This document shows, piece by piece, positions 33,681-44,085 of a DNA stretch of 64,000 nt (positions are counted from its first letter, which is position 1; each line of letters starts with the position of its first letter). Under the pieces are notes generated by a model. That model did not search any database. It was not told where the DNA came from and saw only the letters and a list, made by a program, of their open reading frames with translations. This DNA comes from Unio delphinus. Taxonomy: Eukaryota; Mollusca; Bivalvia; Unionida; Unionidae. The position numbers and the translations under genes were made by a program. Location of the stretch: the NCBI GenBank assembly GCA_029339505.1, contig JAQISU010000057.1, positions 6,903,501 to 6,967,500 on the forward strand, given 5' to 3'.

Positions 33681-35675
33681 CTAAACCTGTGCATGGGAGT
33701 GATCATCCTTTTTGTCCAGAAGTCCTTTGCAGTAGTCAGACTTTCTACTGCCTTGCTGAGTCCTGTACCTCAGATGAGCCTGGATCATTTTTCCTCGTCT
33801 TGATAGGAGACGTCGCCTAGTTTGTGGACTCTTTTGATACAACTGATGGTAAGTGCATCGTTTATCCATTGTATCCAGTGATCGCAAAGTCCTTGATGAC
33901 AGTTGACCTTTCAAGTGTGTCACCTTGGCTTTCAGTGATGATCCCAAGCTATTATTGAGTCTGTGTATTGTTGAATGCACTCTTGCCTCAAAGTTTCTGG
34001 AATAGTTCACATTTTTGGGTAAGGAAACACTGATTGATCTGTTCATAGCCTCACATTTCTGTGTGTTTGTATTCAGTCGCAGTCTTTGTACAGCATCACA
34101 GGAGAGTTTCATTTTGAGAACTTCTAACAGGATTGTCTTATCATTTTCTGTCATGTTAAGATGAGTCACTTTATGAGGGCCTAGGTATGCTGATCGCATC
34201 CACCAGTTGTTAGTACTTCCTCCCCCACAAACCTTGGAATAACGCCGGCATTTTGAGCAGTCCCCTGAATAACAGCGCAGAGTGGCATCCAGTACTTGTG
34301 GAAGTTGACCTTTAATTTTTATAACATCACCTCTGTTATCCTCCATCAGTTGTTTGAAGATCAAACTGCACCGAGCTTTGATGTCTTGACTGATAATTTT
34401 CTGTTTGAGCCTTTTTCCTTCTCTTGTTGTTATTCCTGGAAACATTTCGGCACTAAATACTGCAGAGTTGCACCGTTTGAACTGTGAACGACCCAGATGG
34501 ATGGGGTCTGACAGTCTTTCTACTTTCCACATTGGATGCAGAATGTTGTCAGCAGCTTGGAAGCCAGCAGCACCCTGTGCATCTCCATCTGTAGTTACAT
34601 GTTTAATGAGAATCTCTTGCAGCACAAATTTGTTTCCAATTTCTTTTGCCATCTCATACTCAGAATGTGGTGCAACTGGTGACAGATTTGATGTGCAGTC
34701 AACATGGCCTCCTGGACATTTCACATCAAAACCTTTCCCCTTCAGCCATGCTCCAGTCCAGCAGAGCTTGTTTTCTACTGTACAACCCACAATGTACTGC
34801 TTCTCTGTTACAGTTTCACAGGCAATTCCAACAGCTTGTGATGAACTTTGGCCAGGTTTCTTTTCATGTCCAAAGCTAAAGGCATTATATCTGGCATCAA
34901 AAGCAACATTTATTTGTTCAGGATGCTGAACGCCACGCATGACATTAACCTGTCGGACTAGTTTAAGTTTGTTTGTCATATCAATTTCATTGAGCTCAAC
35001 GGTTGCTTTGCCTACAATGTTGGATGCTCTTTGCATAGATGATCTGCTAGGTGGTGGAATGTCAGTGGCTGCAAGCAAGTATCTAGCTCTGGTGTTGCCC
35101 ATAGGGGCATCTTGTAGTCCAGCTTGAAACATCAGATTAACAGCAGCAGGATTTGGCCCAGGTTTATCTGTTTTTATCTCCTCATATAACTTGTACTCTG
35201 GTGACTTAAAACTGCAGTTTTTGCACATCATAGTCTGCTTCCAAGCAAGTCCCCATTTTCTTTCATCAGCAATTTGGAACTCTGGCCTGTCACACATGTC
35301 GAATTGATGACCATGGCGATGAATGATATCATTCCACATTTCAACATTTTTTTTCATGCATATGATTCGTGTTCCATCTTGCTCATTTAATTCTATCTTT
35401 TTCAGGTCCAGTTTTGATTTGGATAATGGTTGTAGAGTTTTTGCAGACCCTGGTTTGGCATTAGAGTCTGGAACCTGAGCAGATGAAAGAGACCCATTTG
35501 TCGGCTTTGTCACTGCTATCAGTGAGAACTTGTCTGCTTCCATTCTTCTGGTCACTGGGACTGATGCAGCACTGGAAATTGGTAGAGTATCATCCGTCAG
35601 ATATCAGACTCCTTTGTTATGTGGAATATTTCCAGGTTTAAAATAAATTTTCTGCCTCTTCTTGTACCCCTTCAT
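33681..35675 (-). pseudogene. DDE transposase, copy 8 (nonsense codon 24)
   Basis: TGA at codon 24 (35604-35606), Thr190Ala and the silent codon-248 change, all as in copy 3, plus a private Tyr661His near the C-terminus (A to G at about 33695). Its upstream subrepeat has the 14-bp deletion otherwise seen only in unit 5. The last unit is therefore a mosaic of copy-3-like coding sequence and unit-5-like spacer. Confidence 0.85.
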
Positions 35676-36408
35676 GGTTTCCGTTACAATAACTGCATGT
35701 AAATGACAAGAATTATCCTCTTTCCATCAGTTTTATAACTAGGAAAAGGCCAGTTTGCTAGGTTTTAGATTCCTGCACCAACTCTTCAATCTGATTGGAA
35801 GCCTACCATAAGGGTTCCTCCCCTTCATGACTGTATATATTGTCATATAGGTGTTAAGTACCCCTAGCTACCTTTGTTTTGATGATTTCAGATTTCAGGG
35901 TGTTACATTTGATTGACAGACCCTGGTTTTATTGCATCACAACTGATAAGGAAAACCCTTGATGTTTATAATTAAGGAATGGAGAGACTTTGACATAGAA
36001 CAAACTTTGTCAACTTTTGGCTTCAAATTTTTATTAAAATTTAAATTAAATTTAAATTTTCTTATAAAAATATGTATCATTTTTTAAAATTACATTTTCT
36101 AAGAAAGTTTCACAGTGAAGCTTAATTTCTAGTAATTTCCAGATTGTTGCTAGAACTAAAAACTAATTACAGTTTATTTGAAGTGATTATCTTGATTAAT
36201 AAACTCACAATTAAACTTTAAGTTTTGAGCATTTTTGCCATGCGGCCATTTGGAATGGGCTGGTTTTTGTGTTACAGTGGTGTCAGCTAAAAGCCTGTAA
36301 CTATTCTATTCATTGATGAAATTCCTTCAAACTTTGCAGAAGTATTTCAGACATATTGATTTGATCATGGATGGAAGTTTGGTCCCTTGAGGTGAAATTG
36401 TCTAACCC

Positions 36409-36852
36409 TGTTAGGAATCGCACCACAATTAATACTTCCAGTTCAGTACCCAGTCTATTTTTAGAACATTTTTTCCTCTCTCATTTTGGTGGTGATAGAA
36501 GAGTTATATTGATCCATATTTGGTAGGGATTTAAAGGTAATTGTTTATTCTTGAGAATATGAGGAGAGAGAGTGGTTGTCAGTGTGTAATTTGGCGACAG
36601 TGCAAATGGAGTAATAAGGCCTTGGTGATGATCCGGAAGTGAAATATGTGTTCTGTTTACATGCTGCTATGTTTACAGTGCTGCAGCTCAAAAAAATGCC
36701 GATCAACCCCTGACAAGATTTTCACCGTGAAGTCATCTTTGGAGGTATTTTGGATTAACATATGATTTGTATTGATTGTCACACTGTGGAAAGGTCAGTA
36801 CTGAGAAATATATGTAGAGAACATATAGTAAAATTAATTGTGGTCTATGTCC
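36409..36852. repeat. Single terminal subrepeat, end of array
   Basis: One complete 444-bp copy of the deleted, gaggaga type found as the first copy in unit 5. It ends with ctatgtcc exactly where other copies join the next tgttagg. Non-array sequence follows immediately, so the array boundary coincides to the base with a subrepeat boundary. Confidence 0.92.
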
Positions 36853-36932
36853 ACCTGATCGCGCCCGCTTAATATTCAAGAACAACGCGCTGAATGGAAT
36901 ACTGCACTCTCATTGGCCAACCGAAAATTACG
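36853..36932 (+). repeat. Left 80-bp terminal inverted repeat
   Basis: Begins acctgatcgcgcccgctt and ends gaaaattacg. It abuts the last array subrepeat directly. Confidence 0.93.
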
Positions 36933-38329
36933 TACGCATCTATTTATAAGTTAGTCCGGGAAATTTAAATTGCTCGATTGTCCAAAAGAAGCAGACGAAA
37001 TAAGAATAAAATATGACGGAATCACACATTGTTTCATGGTAAGAATTATCAAAATGTGAAGACCATCTTTTGTTTTAAATTTATTAAACAATAAAGATCA
37101 CAACTGTTTGCAAATATATATACTCCTGAAAATGGTATATGATTATATGATTGTTGTCATTACTATGTGTCAATAATAGAAAATGTAAATAAAAGAGATC
37201 CTCTCCGTTTCTGAAAAATCTCTGCAGCTTGCATAAAGCACCATTTCAGATTTAAGATTTAAAGTATGCATTGTTACATGTATCATTGTATATGACAATT
37301 CATCTCAAGAATACCCTTCCTTTCCTCTTATATTTTCAATTTAGTCATAATCATTTCTAATATAAATTATGTGAATCTTTTCTGTATTTGTTTGCAGAAT
37401 GCAACAAAAATATCCATAAAGGCTGAAACACATACTTCAGTGTGGGGCTTCAGTATAGTATTAAATAACTATATTTACAACATGTATTTTACAGATTTCT
37501 AAGGTTGTAATTATTTGGTACCAAATGAAGGGTGGTTAATCTGTTTGAGAAATTTCACATTTCCTATAGGTATTCCAGCTATATTGGGGCAGTGTTAGAA
37601 GTGCTATCCAACTAACTGCATTTTTAAACTTTAAGATTTTAAGCATAATATCTTTATAAAGTATTCCTTTAGTACACTAGATTACCAAAGTTTAGTTGTC
37701 ATTGAGTCATTTCATCAGGGTCTTTGATCACATCTCAATCTCTATTTTGATGAGAATATTTTATTATAGTATTTTTTTAAAAAGATTACACAGGGGATAC
37801 TGTCACAGCCTATGTACCATTCTATCAATCCATAATTATATTAATAAATGTACAGAATCTCCTTTAACACTGCTTAATATAATGACATGACATTATGGAA
37901 TATGATTGATGTTCATCAGAAATACAAGTTTTAGAATTTTATATTATCTCTTATGTGGAGAAAAGTGGATAAGACACTGTTTTTCAGAATCTTCAAATTT
38001 GTATGCATCATAATTGAGAGCCATGATATTACCTTTATAATGGAATTTAGGATAAATGTATAAATAATGTATACACAAATTTTGCATGTTGCAAGTTTTA
38101 ACTAACTCCATATTATAATATACTGAATGCATGTAGGTCATAAATATAACACTGATCCAAACACTGTAGACACATATTTCCATAGCATGAAGTTGCTCCC
38201 ATTGACATAGCTGGGAAGCACAGGGATTTGCAATTATGAGAAAAAAATGAAAATTCTAATGCACTTACTGGTAGTACTTGAACTAATAAAAAATGACATT
38301 GCCGATATTATTCCTTTATGATGTTACCC
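36933..38329. other. Non-coding interior of the inverted-repeat element, left part
   Basis: AT-rich sequence without a recognisable gene. Short open frames (37696-37890, 37944-38183) show no domain or similarity that I can name. Confidence 0.4.
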
Positions 38330-39446
38330 GAAAATCTATAGTCTGGACATATCCATTCCTCCTCCTGAAGTTCGTGTTCATCTCTGAGCAAACCAATGCA
38401 CTCATAATGATGCCATGTATCACACATGTCACAACAAACACTATCAACTACACAGTCCTCCTAACATCTTCCACATGGCCACTTAGTTGTCTTTGATCGT
38501 TTCCCTTTTCCCTTTCCTGTCTTTTTCTTTACTGCTTTTCTTTTTACTAATTTATTCAGGCTTCCTTGCTTTACGGAGGTGGAAGAATAATCTGATCTGT
38601 CTTTCCTCAACTGACTTTGCTTAGAACTAGAGCTTACTTGTGCTTCGGAAGAAGATTTTACTTTACTGTCTCTTCTCATTTGAATTTGCTTCCTGTGTGC
38701 TTCTTCTTTCCTAGCCTTAACTTTTAGCTTGAATTCTCGTCTAAACTGCAGATGACATTAACAAATACTTACTCACTACCTCCTCTTTTAACTTCTGAAC
38801 ATGTAGAGAGAAATATTCATCATCTTCAGTGTTAAAGATCTGTGACCACTGTTGGTTCAGTGTCTCATTTAGAAGAACCCTTGATGTTACAAAGTCATAA
38901 AAGCTTTTGCCATATAAATTTACATTTTCCACAGTTTCAAGTTTTCTGATGACCTTGTCTAACTCTTGGAAGAAATGAAAGGCTTTATCACATACACAGC
39001 ACAGACCACTCCTTACATTTTGCATCTCTGTATCTCAGTCATGGAAACCTTATCTTCTGATGTTTCCATTAGGTCACTTTCATATTGGATGAGTGTATCT
39101 AACATTATTGCTTGGTAATACAGTTTGTTCACATAATCCCTGGAATTATTGCTGTACAAGTTTTTTCTTACAGCACTTCTTTGTCTGTGTCTAAGTGTTG
39201 CAACACACCAACCGGCTATATATCTCAATTTTGCTCTTCCACTGCTTGTATCTTCAGTTCTATTGTGTTTGCTTTTAATGGGTCAGAGATATCAGCCACA
39301 AGTTTTGCTCTCAGCTTCATTAATATCCCAAATGCATCTATATAATGGTTCGGTTTGAGATCTGTGCACACAAAAAGCTGCGTTACATAATTTCTGTACT
39401 CTTCTGTACTGATAAAATTTGTGACTGCAGCATAAAATAAAGTCAA
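38330..39446 (-). pseudogene. Broken PHD-finger protein of the inverted-repeat element
   Basis: Open segments follow each other on the minus strand with overlaps: 39446-39225, 39228-39013, 39025-38741 and 38679-38461. The breaks look like frameshifts or stops in one decayed protein or in exons of a spliced gene. Visible parts: RYIAGWCVATLRHRQRSAVR near 39228, a long helical middle region, a Ser/Lys-rich basic tract (KAVKKKTGKGKGKRSK, near 38500), and at 38480-38335 a C-terminal PHD-type zinc finger. The PHD runs WPCGRC, one in-frame stop, EDCVVDSVCCDMCDTWHHYEC, then WICPDY, where the last Cys is Tyr. PHD fingers read histone tails, and transposons sometimes carry them. The upstream part is not recognised as any transposase I can name. 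Confidence 0.6.
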
Positions 39447-40424
39447 TGTTTTGTTCCTGATGTTTCATTCTGAGAATGTACCCCTTAAGTCAATTTCATT
39501 CACATGCATACATTTTTTTCTCAATGATCAGTCATTTTATATATGGTAACAGTGTGAATCTCAATAGTTTATAAGTTCTGACAAAAGGGATATGACCCTT
39601 GCGTACAGACACTGACCTATGTGGACAAGTCATCTGCATGATTTTATTTGTCTCTAAATGGTGATTAATTCTATAAATGGTTATATGATGTGGATTTCAT
39701 TGTTATAATTAGGTTTGCAAAATAAGCATTATATATAATACCTCTTATGCAAATCTGTACTAACCCATTTTGATCATATCTGTAACCAACTATACATAAA
39801 TCATAATATGTGTGAATGTTTATGCATATATATTACTTTGCATCCATCCCATCTCTGTCTCTCTCACACTCACACACATGTACTCCTTTGAACTGAGTCC
39901 AAGTTGTTGTGGATAACAGTGTAAGACACTGAATTACAGGTGTGAAAATCAGAGAAAGTAAAAATATGGTATGAAATGAAGATGAAATTACTGATTGAAA
40001 CATATGTTGTCTATTTCAAGTATCCTTAAACAGGAGTGTGTATATAATTTTTGTAATAGTTTATTGTTAACAACTAGTTCAAAGAAAAATGATATTGTCA
40101 CTGGTGATAAACTGATAATATCATTCCTATGGATGGTATCTCAAATAAAAACTGAGTGATCATTGCTATTCATTGATGCAAAATGTTACAAATTTAGGAA
40201 TTTCAGGACTACATGTATTACTGTCTGAGAACTTAGTATATGTGTGTGTGTGTGTGTGTGTTGAAGTTTTTACACATATACATCCAAATATTGGTGAAAA
40301 TGATAAACAGAACAGGAAAAAAAAATTCAAAGAAAAGGAAGATTTTTAAAATTGTGCTTTATCTTATCCTCTTTTAATCACACGAGGTCTGTTATTAAAA
40401 TACAATGTTCAAATTACCTTCTGT
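39447..40424. other. Gap between helicase and PHD fragments
   Basis: No coding signal. It contains a (TG)n microsatellite at about 40240-40262. On the minus strand a GTAATT just past the helicase fragment could be a splice donor, so part of this may be intron. Confidence 0.4.
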
Positions 40425-40903
40425 TCATCTATGTACTTCTGACAAAACATAATGATGTGGAATCAGGCTGTGAATCTTCTCATAACTGATAAAGATTTCT
40501 AATCTGTCATGGTACACATCATTTGGCACAGGCTTCAGTTGAAAGAAATCACCAGAAACAATGATCTGAATGCCACCAAATGGGAAATTGCTTTCCTTTA
40601 CTGTTCTGAGCACCTTCTCTATTTGCAGAAATGATTTCAGAGATAGCATGGAAATTTCATCGATAAAAAGAGTGTCAACATTCATAATCCTTCTTTTAAT
40701 ATCTATCATATCATCATTATTTTTATTCTTATCTATCAAAATATCATCGGGGAAACGACCGTCCTGAATGCCCGAAAACTTGTGTATTGTCATTCAGTGC
40801 AACTGAGAAGCAGCTATACCTGTACTGGCTGTTAAGTAAACTGTTTTCCCTATTTCTTTCAGTCTTTTGCTTAAATTCTTAACTAGGAAGCTTTTACCAT
40901 ACT
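40425..40903 (-). pseudogene. Pif1-family DNA helicase fragment
   Basis: Read from the right: the tail of a Walker A motif (YGKSFLVKNL, 40902-40873), LTASTGIAAS (motif Ia), a stop, THIKFSGI-type sequence written here as TIHKFSGIQDGRF, Walker B with VDTLFIDEISML, motif III as VSGDFFQLKPV, and LSEVHR (motif IV region). These are Pif1/RecD-like superfamily 1B helicase signatures; the family unwinds DNA 5' to 3'. The gene is truncated just before the first glycines of Walker A, where unrelated sequence begins at about 40,905. A TGA interrupts it near 40796, and the C-terminal half is missing or spliced away. The open part (40425-40793) is 122 aa. It is a dead or exon-level remnant belonging to the inverted-repeat element. 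Confidence 0.8.
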
Positions 40904-41005
40904 AGTGTAACGTAGTCGAGCCGACCCTTTGAGATTAGGTTGGGTTTTGAAGAAATAACAAACACGTTTGTTCAAATACAAATTATATTATAAAAAAAAA
41001 TCATG

Positions 41006-41008
<3 letters not shown>

Positions 41009-41038
<30 letters not shown>
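41009..41038. repeat. (AT)n microsatellite
   Basis: About 15 AT dinucleotides, next to the 78-bp duplication. Confidence 0.95.
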
Positions 41039-41039
<1 letters not shown>

Positions 41040-41064
41040 GAGCACACGATACACACAAATGAAT

Positions 41065-41220
41065 CTATGGTTGTACACTGCTGTACTATTTTTCTATAGT
41101 TATACACTACTGTATTATTTCTATAGATATACACTACTGTATCTATGGTTGTACACTGCTGTACTATTTTTCTATAGTTATACACTACTGTATTATTTCT
41201 ATAGATATACACTACTGTAT
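41065..41220. repeat. 78-bp tandem duplication
   Basis: Two near-identical copies (41065-41142 and 41143-41220). Each is itself built of variants of a tatacactactgtatt word, which explains the artefactual repetitive open frames on both strands here. Confidence 0.93.
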
Positions 41221-41236
41221 TATATATGTCCCGTCA

Positions 41237-41418
41237 CCTCTGTCTGCGTGGGTTCGAGTCTAAGATTCGGCTAACGTAGTTATGTGAGAAAGCTTGCCAG
41301 TAGCTTCTCGAGGGTCGGTGGTTCTTTCCGGGAGTTTTCCGGCTTCTTCCTCCACCATTATTACTGGCCGCCATGTATAGCCTAAATTGTGCTTAAAAAT
41401 GGCGTTAAAACCATACAA
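41237..41418 (+). mobile_element. SINE, 5'-truncated, with 15-bp target duplication
   Basis: The element is flanked by perfect 15-bp direct repeats, atatatgtcccgtca, at 41222-41236 and 41419-41433. It starts within the tRNA-derived head; the B-box-like GGTTCGAGTC is at about 41251. It continues into the conserved body (agaaagcttgccagtagctt ... ggccgccatgtatagcct) and ends in aaaatggcgttaaaacc. A second copy lies at 54764-54922 in the opposite orientation. Confidence 0.85.
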
Positions 41419-41433
41419 ATATATGTCCCGTCA

Positions 41434-42456
41434 TATACTACCAACGTAGCATGATATTGACTATTGATACGATATCAATATCATAAGGGTTAATTGACAA
41501 CATACTACTTGTGTCACACACGCAAAATATAATCAATGAAAACCCAATAATATTATCAAATTGACTTAACACGCTATTCGTGCTTTACATAATGAAGCAG
41601 ACGTAGGGTTTTATTGACTGACGAACACGCTATTCGTGTTTTACAAAATAAAGCAGTCAATAAAACAAACCACGTGTGTTAACAATACACTTCCCTCCGG
41701 TGTGACAGTAATTCATTGTCCGTCTCCATTCCACCGGTCAACATTGGTCTTGAATACACATCTATTCACACGACCGGCGAGCTGAATATAAAAATAGACA
41801 GTTTCCCAAATAATAAAAATGAATTAACACAATACATAATAAAATAACACAATACATAATAAAATAAACGTGCTGTTACGAAACTGAATATTCACCTGAA
41901 ACAAGAAACCAAAAAGGAATGTATTTAACTCACCCAACTTTTTGGCTCTAAAAATCCGACAAATGGTAACGTTTAGAGGTCTGCTCTAATGTCCAATGTG
42001 TCTTGAAAAGACCCTGCACTGTACTTATATATTAGTTGGCCGTACTTGTAAAAAAGTAATTCGCGTGAATTATCCGCGCGGCACGTGCAACTCGCTGTAT
42101 AGGACAATTCACGTTGAGGAGTATGGTGTACCCTCTTCGCCATATCGGATATTGCGTAACGAGCTTAAAAATAATCCATGAAATACAGAACGTCGACAAA
42201 CACATTATATGACAAAAATTAATGTTTAAAATATAGCTTAGAGGAGTATAGTGTATCCTCCATGCGGGCATTTCGTAAGAACTAGCCTGCCCTAATATCA
42301 TGATATTGTGACCTGACATTGCGGCGTGTACGATATCCTCCATCATGCAAACACGTGCCAGCATCAGCAACACTTCGATCCAAGTGAAAACACCCGCCAT
42401 ATGTCAATGTATTTCAGCCAATCAAAATATTACGATTAAAACTCTAAGCCAACATG
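41434..42456. other. Non-coding interior of the inverted-repeat element, right part
   Basis: No gene recognised. It holds two copies about 56 bp apart of aacacgctattcgtg followed by tttaca (from 41569 and 41625), and a diverged direct repeat beginning gaggagtat at about 42116 and 42241. Confidence 0.45.
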
Positions 42457-42536
42457 CGTAATTTTCGGTTGGCCAATGAGAGTGCAGTATTCCAGTCAGC
42501 GCGTTGTTCTTGAATATTAAGCGGGCGCAATCAGGT
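42457..42536 (-). repeat. Right 80-bp terminal inverted repeat
   Basis: Reverse complement of the left end apart from two positions; the outer end is atcaggt at 42530-42536. Confidence 0.93.
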
Positions 42537-43094
42537 ACGTGTCAAGCGGTACCGTGGGAAAATGATTTGGCATTCCTTAAAGGTATGATATTTAGTCAAA
42601 CTGCTGACAGGGATACATAGTCAAATGTCTGAGCTAAATATCGGTACCCAATTTATTACTCTAGGCGAAATGTGGCTTGAAATAACAGCGTTTATTCTTA
42701 AATAGGTCGTGCGAGAAAGGAGAGAAGTGTCCTCCCTTGTAGTTATTATATAGTATATGTAGGACCGGTCGATTGTAAGCAACGATACGAGCCCCTGTGA
42801 TCCGTAGTACAGGATGACGATATTACCTCTTAAGAGACTCACCTGTTATAATTGGTCAAACGTTCACTGGACTTTAACATCGGAAACAGAAAGGTCGAAA
42901 GTTAATAGCCTCAAAGGAGAGAATTTATGGTCGAAAGTGTGAAACCCCCCTTCGGGAATTTAAAGGGAACAAACTACTGGTGAAAGTTTATTGTTGATGT
43001 TAAAATTCAGTTCTTAGATACTAACACATATTTTTTTATTACTATCCAACACATTTTTTATATACTATCCAACACGTCTTTATTACTATCCAAT
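42537..43094. other. Unannotated spacer
   Basis: No gene or repeat is recognised. A 73-aa frame at 42621-42842 (minus) has no visible domain. Confidence 0.4.
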
Positions 43095-44085
43095 AGCTGT
43101 TTGTTTCATTAATTTACTACTACTACTACTACTACTACAACTACTACTACTAAAATATAGCGAGGACATAGTAAAGAGCGCTTTACAGTATTGGTAACAC
43201 TATAAGGAAACATATAGAGACAAAATTACAAGAATAAACACGATGAAAATGCAAAAAAGAAAACAACCTATGATGAGTCATTGTGAATTCTTAAGGTTTT
43301 CTGCGGTCGAGAAAGGCGAGTTTCAAGAGTGCTATGCAGAATGAGATCACAGTGTTATTGTATCTAAGGTCAACAGGGCAATTTATTTATAGCATGTGAG
43401 CCTGGTACGCAACAGGACGTTGTCCGTACGACTTCGTTTTGATTGTGGGGATAATGAGAATACGGTTGACAGAAGAATAGCGTAAGTATCTAGGAGTGTA
43501 AAAGTAGCTGAGGGCGGATAGTAAGTATGGACTGGAGGTAGTCAACCTAATGTAGCATAATGGAGCGAAGGTACATAGCCCGGGAAATTAGTGCACGATT
43601 ATTGATACTCCAAGGATGAGCAGCTGTTGAGACAAACCAAATTGAAGAGAATTACAATAGTCCAGTATATAAAACACAAATGAAGGCACGTATTTTAGTG
43701 GCATCAACTGAAAGAACGTTGCCAATGGAGCTCATATGTTTGAGCTAGATTTATGTTGATGGCATGCTGGGATAATGAAAGAGTACTGTCGAGAGTGACA
43801 ACATGGTTTGGCATTGATTATGTGAATTTAATGTGGATGTTACTGACACTTAATGTTTGAGGTAAAGGATGGGAATGAGAAATCATTTGCATGGTGATCA
43901 AACTGGCTTCTGTTTTATTGTTTTCATAACTCAGATCAGAAATGCACGTCTCTACGGCTTGGATGAAAGCATCAACTTCAGTTGGATAAATAGATTTACA
44001 ATAGATGAAACAGCGGGTGACGATATAGGAAACTTGACATTTGATAGCAGGGCCGCGGACAAGATAGGCAATCAAGGACATAATT
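43095..44085 (-). mobile_element. LINE 3' end (L2/CR1-type), decayed
   Basis: Minus-strand pieces follow the order of the RT C-terminus in L2/CR1-type LINEs. First is a segment with CISDL ... NKTEASLITMQM and NIHIKF (44081-43818). Then come VTLDSTLSLSQHAINI, YILDYCNSL, RILIIPTIKTKSYGQRPVAY and LRYNNTVISF (near 43350). The tail finishes in a (TAG)n-type microsatellite (43110-43152), as expected for this group. Several frameshifts and stops make it inactive. No TSD was sought beyond a glance, and none was seen. Confidence 0.78.

Larger units (their letters stand above)
1..36852. repeat. Tandem array of a 4,724-bp transposase/endonuclease/ribozyme unit
   Basis: Corresponding landmarks recur every 4,724 bp (endonuclease start codons at 3176, 7900, 12624, 17348, then 23430, 28154, 32878). 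Units in window phase are 1-4724, 4725-9448, 9449-14172, 14173-18896, 18897-24978 (6,082 bp), 24979-29702, 29703-34426 and 34427-36852 (partial). All are in the same orientation and differ by only a handful of substitutions per unit, plus subrepeat number. Unit layout: endonuclease gene (+), hammerhead ribozyme (-), transposase gene (-), leader, 458-bp subrepeats, A/T tract, then the next endonuclease gene. The left end lies outside the window. The right end is sharp at 36,852, at a subrepeat edge. Near-identity means recent amplification or active homogenisation. A collapse or duplication error in assembly cannot be excluded from sequence alone, but copy-specific variants argue against simple duplication of one unit. 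Confidence 0.97.
36853..42536. mobile_element. 5.7-kb element with 80-bp terminal inverted repeats
   Basis: The ends are inverted copies of each other: 36853-36932 and 42457-42536, matching at 78 of 80 positions (differences at positions 8 and 42). The outer end reads acctgat then gcgcccgctt. It contains minus-strand remnants of a Pif1-family helicase and a PHD-finger protein, an A/T microsatellite, a 78-bp tandem duplication and a SINE. I find no convincing target-site duplication: the left flank is array subrepeat and the right flank (acgtgtcaag) is unrelated, so a deletion or rearrangement may have removed one flank. The superfamily is not assigned. Pif1 helicases occur in Helitrons, but long inverted repeats are not a Helitron feature. 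Confidence 0.75.

Noticed and set aside
42032..42400. 122-aa minus-strand frame near the right inverted repeat
   Set aside because: It is built across diverged direct repeats and has no recognisable motif; probably chance.
36853..42536. Helitron, because of the Pif1 helicase
   Set aside because: No Rep/HUH motif was seen, and the element has 80-bp terminal inverted repeats, unlike Helitrons.
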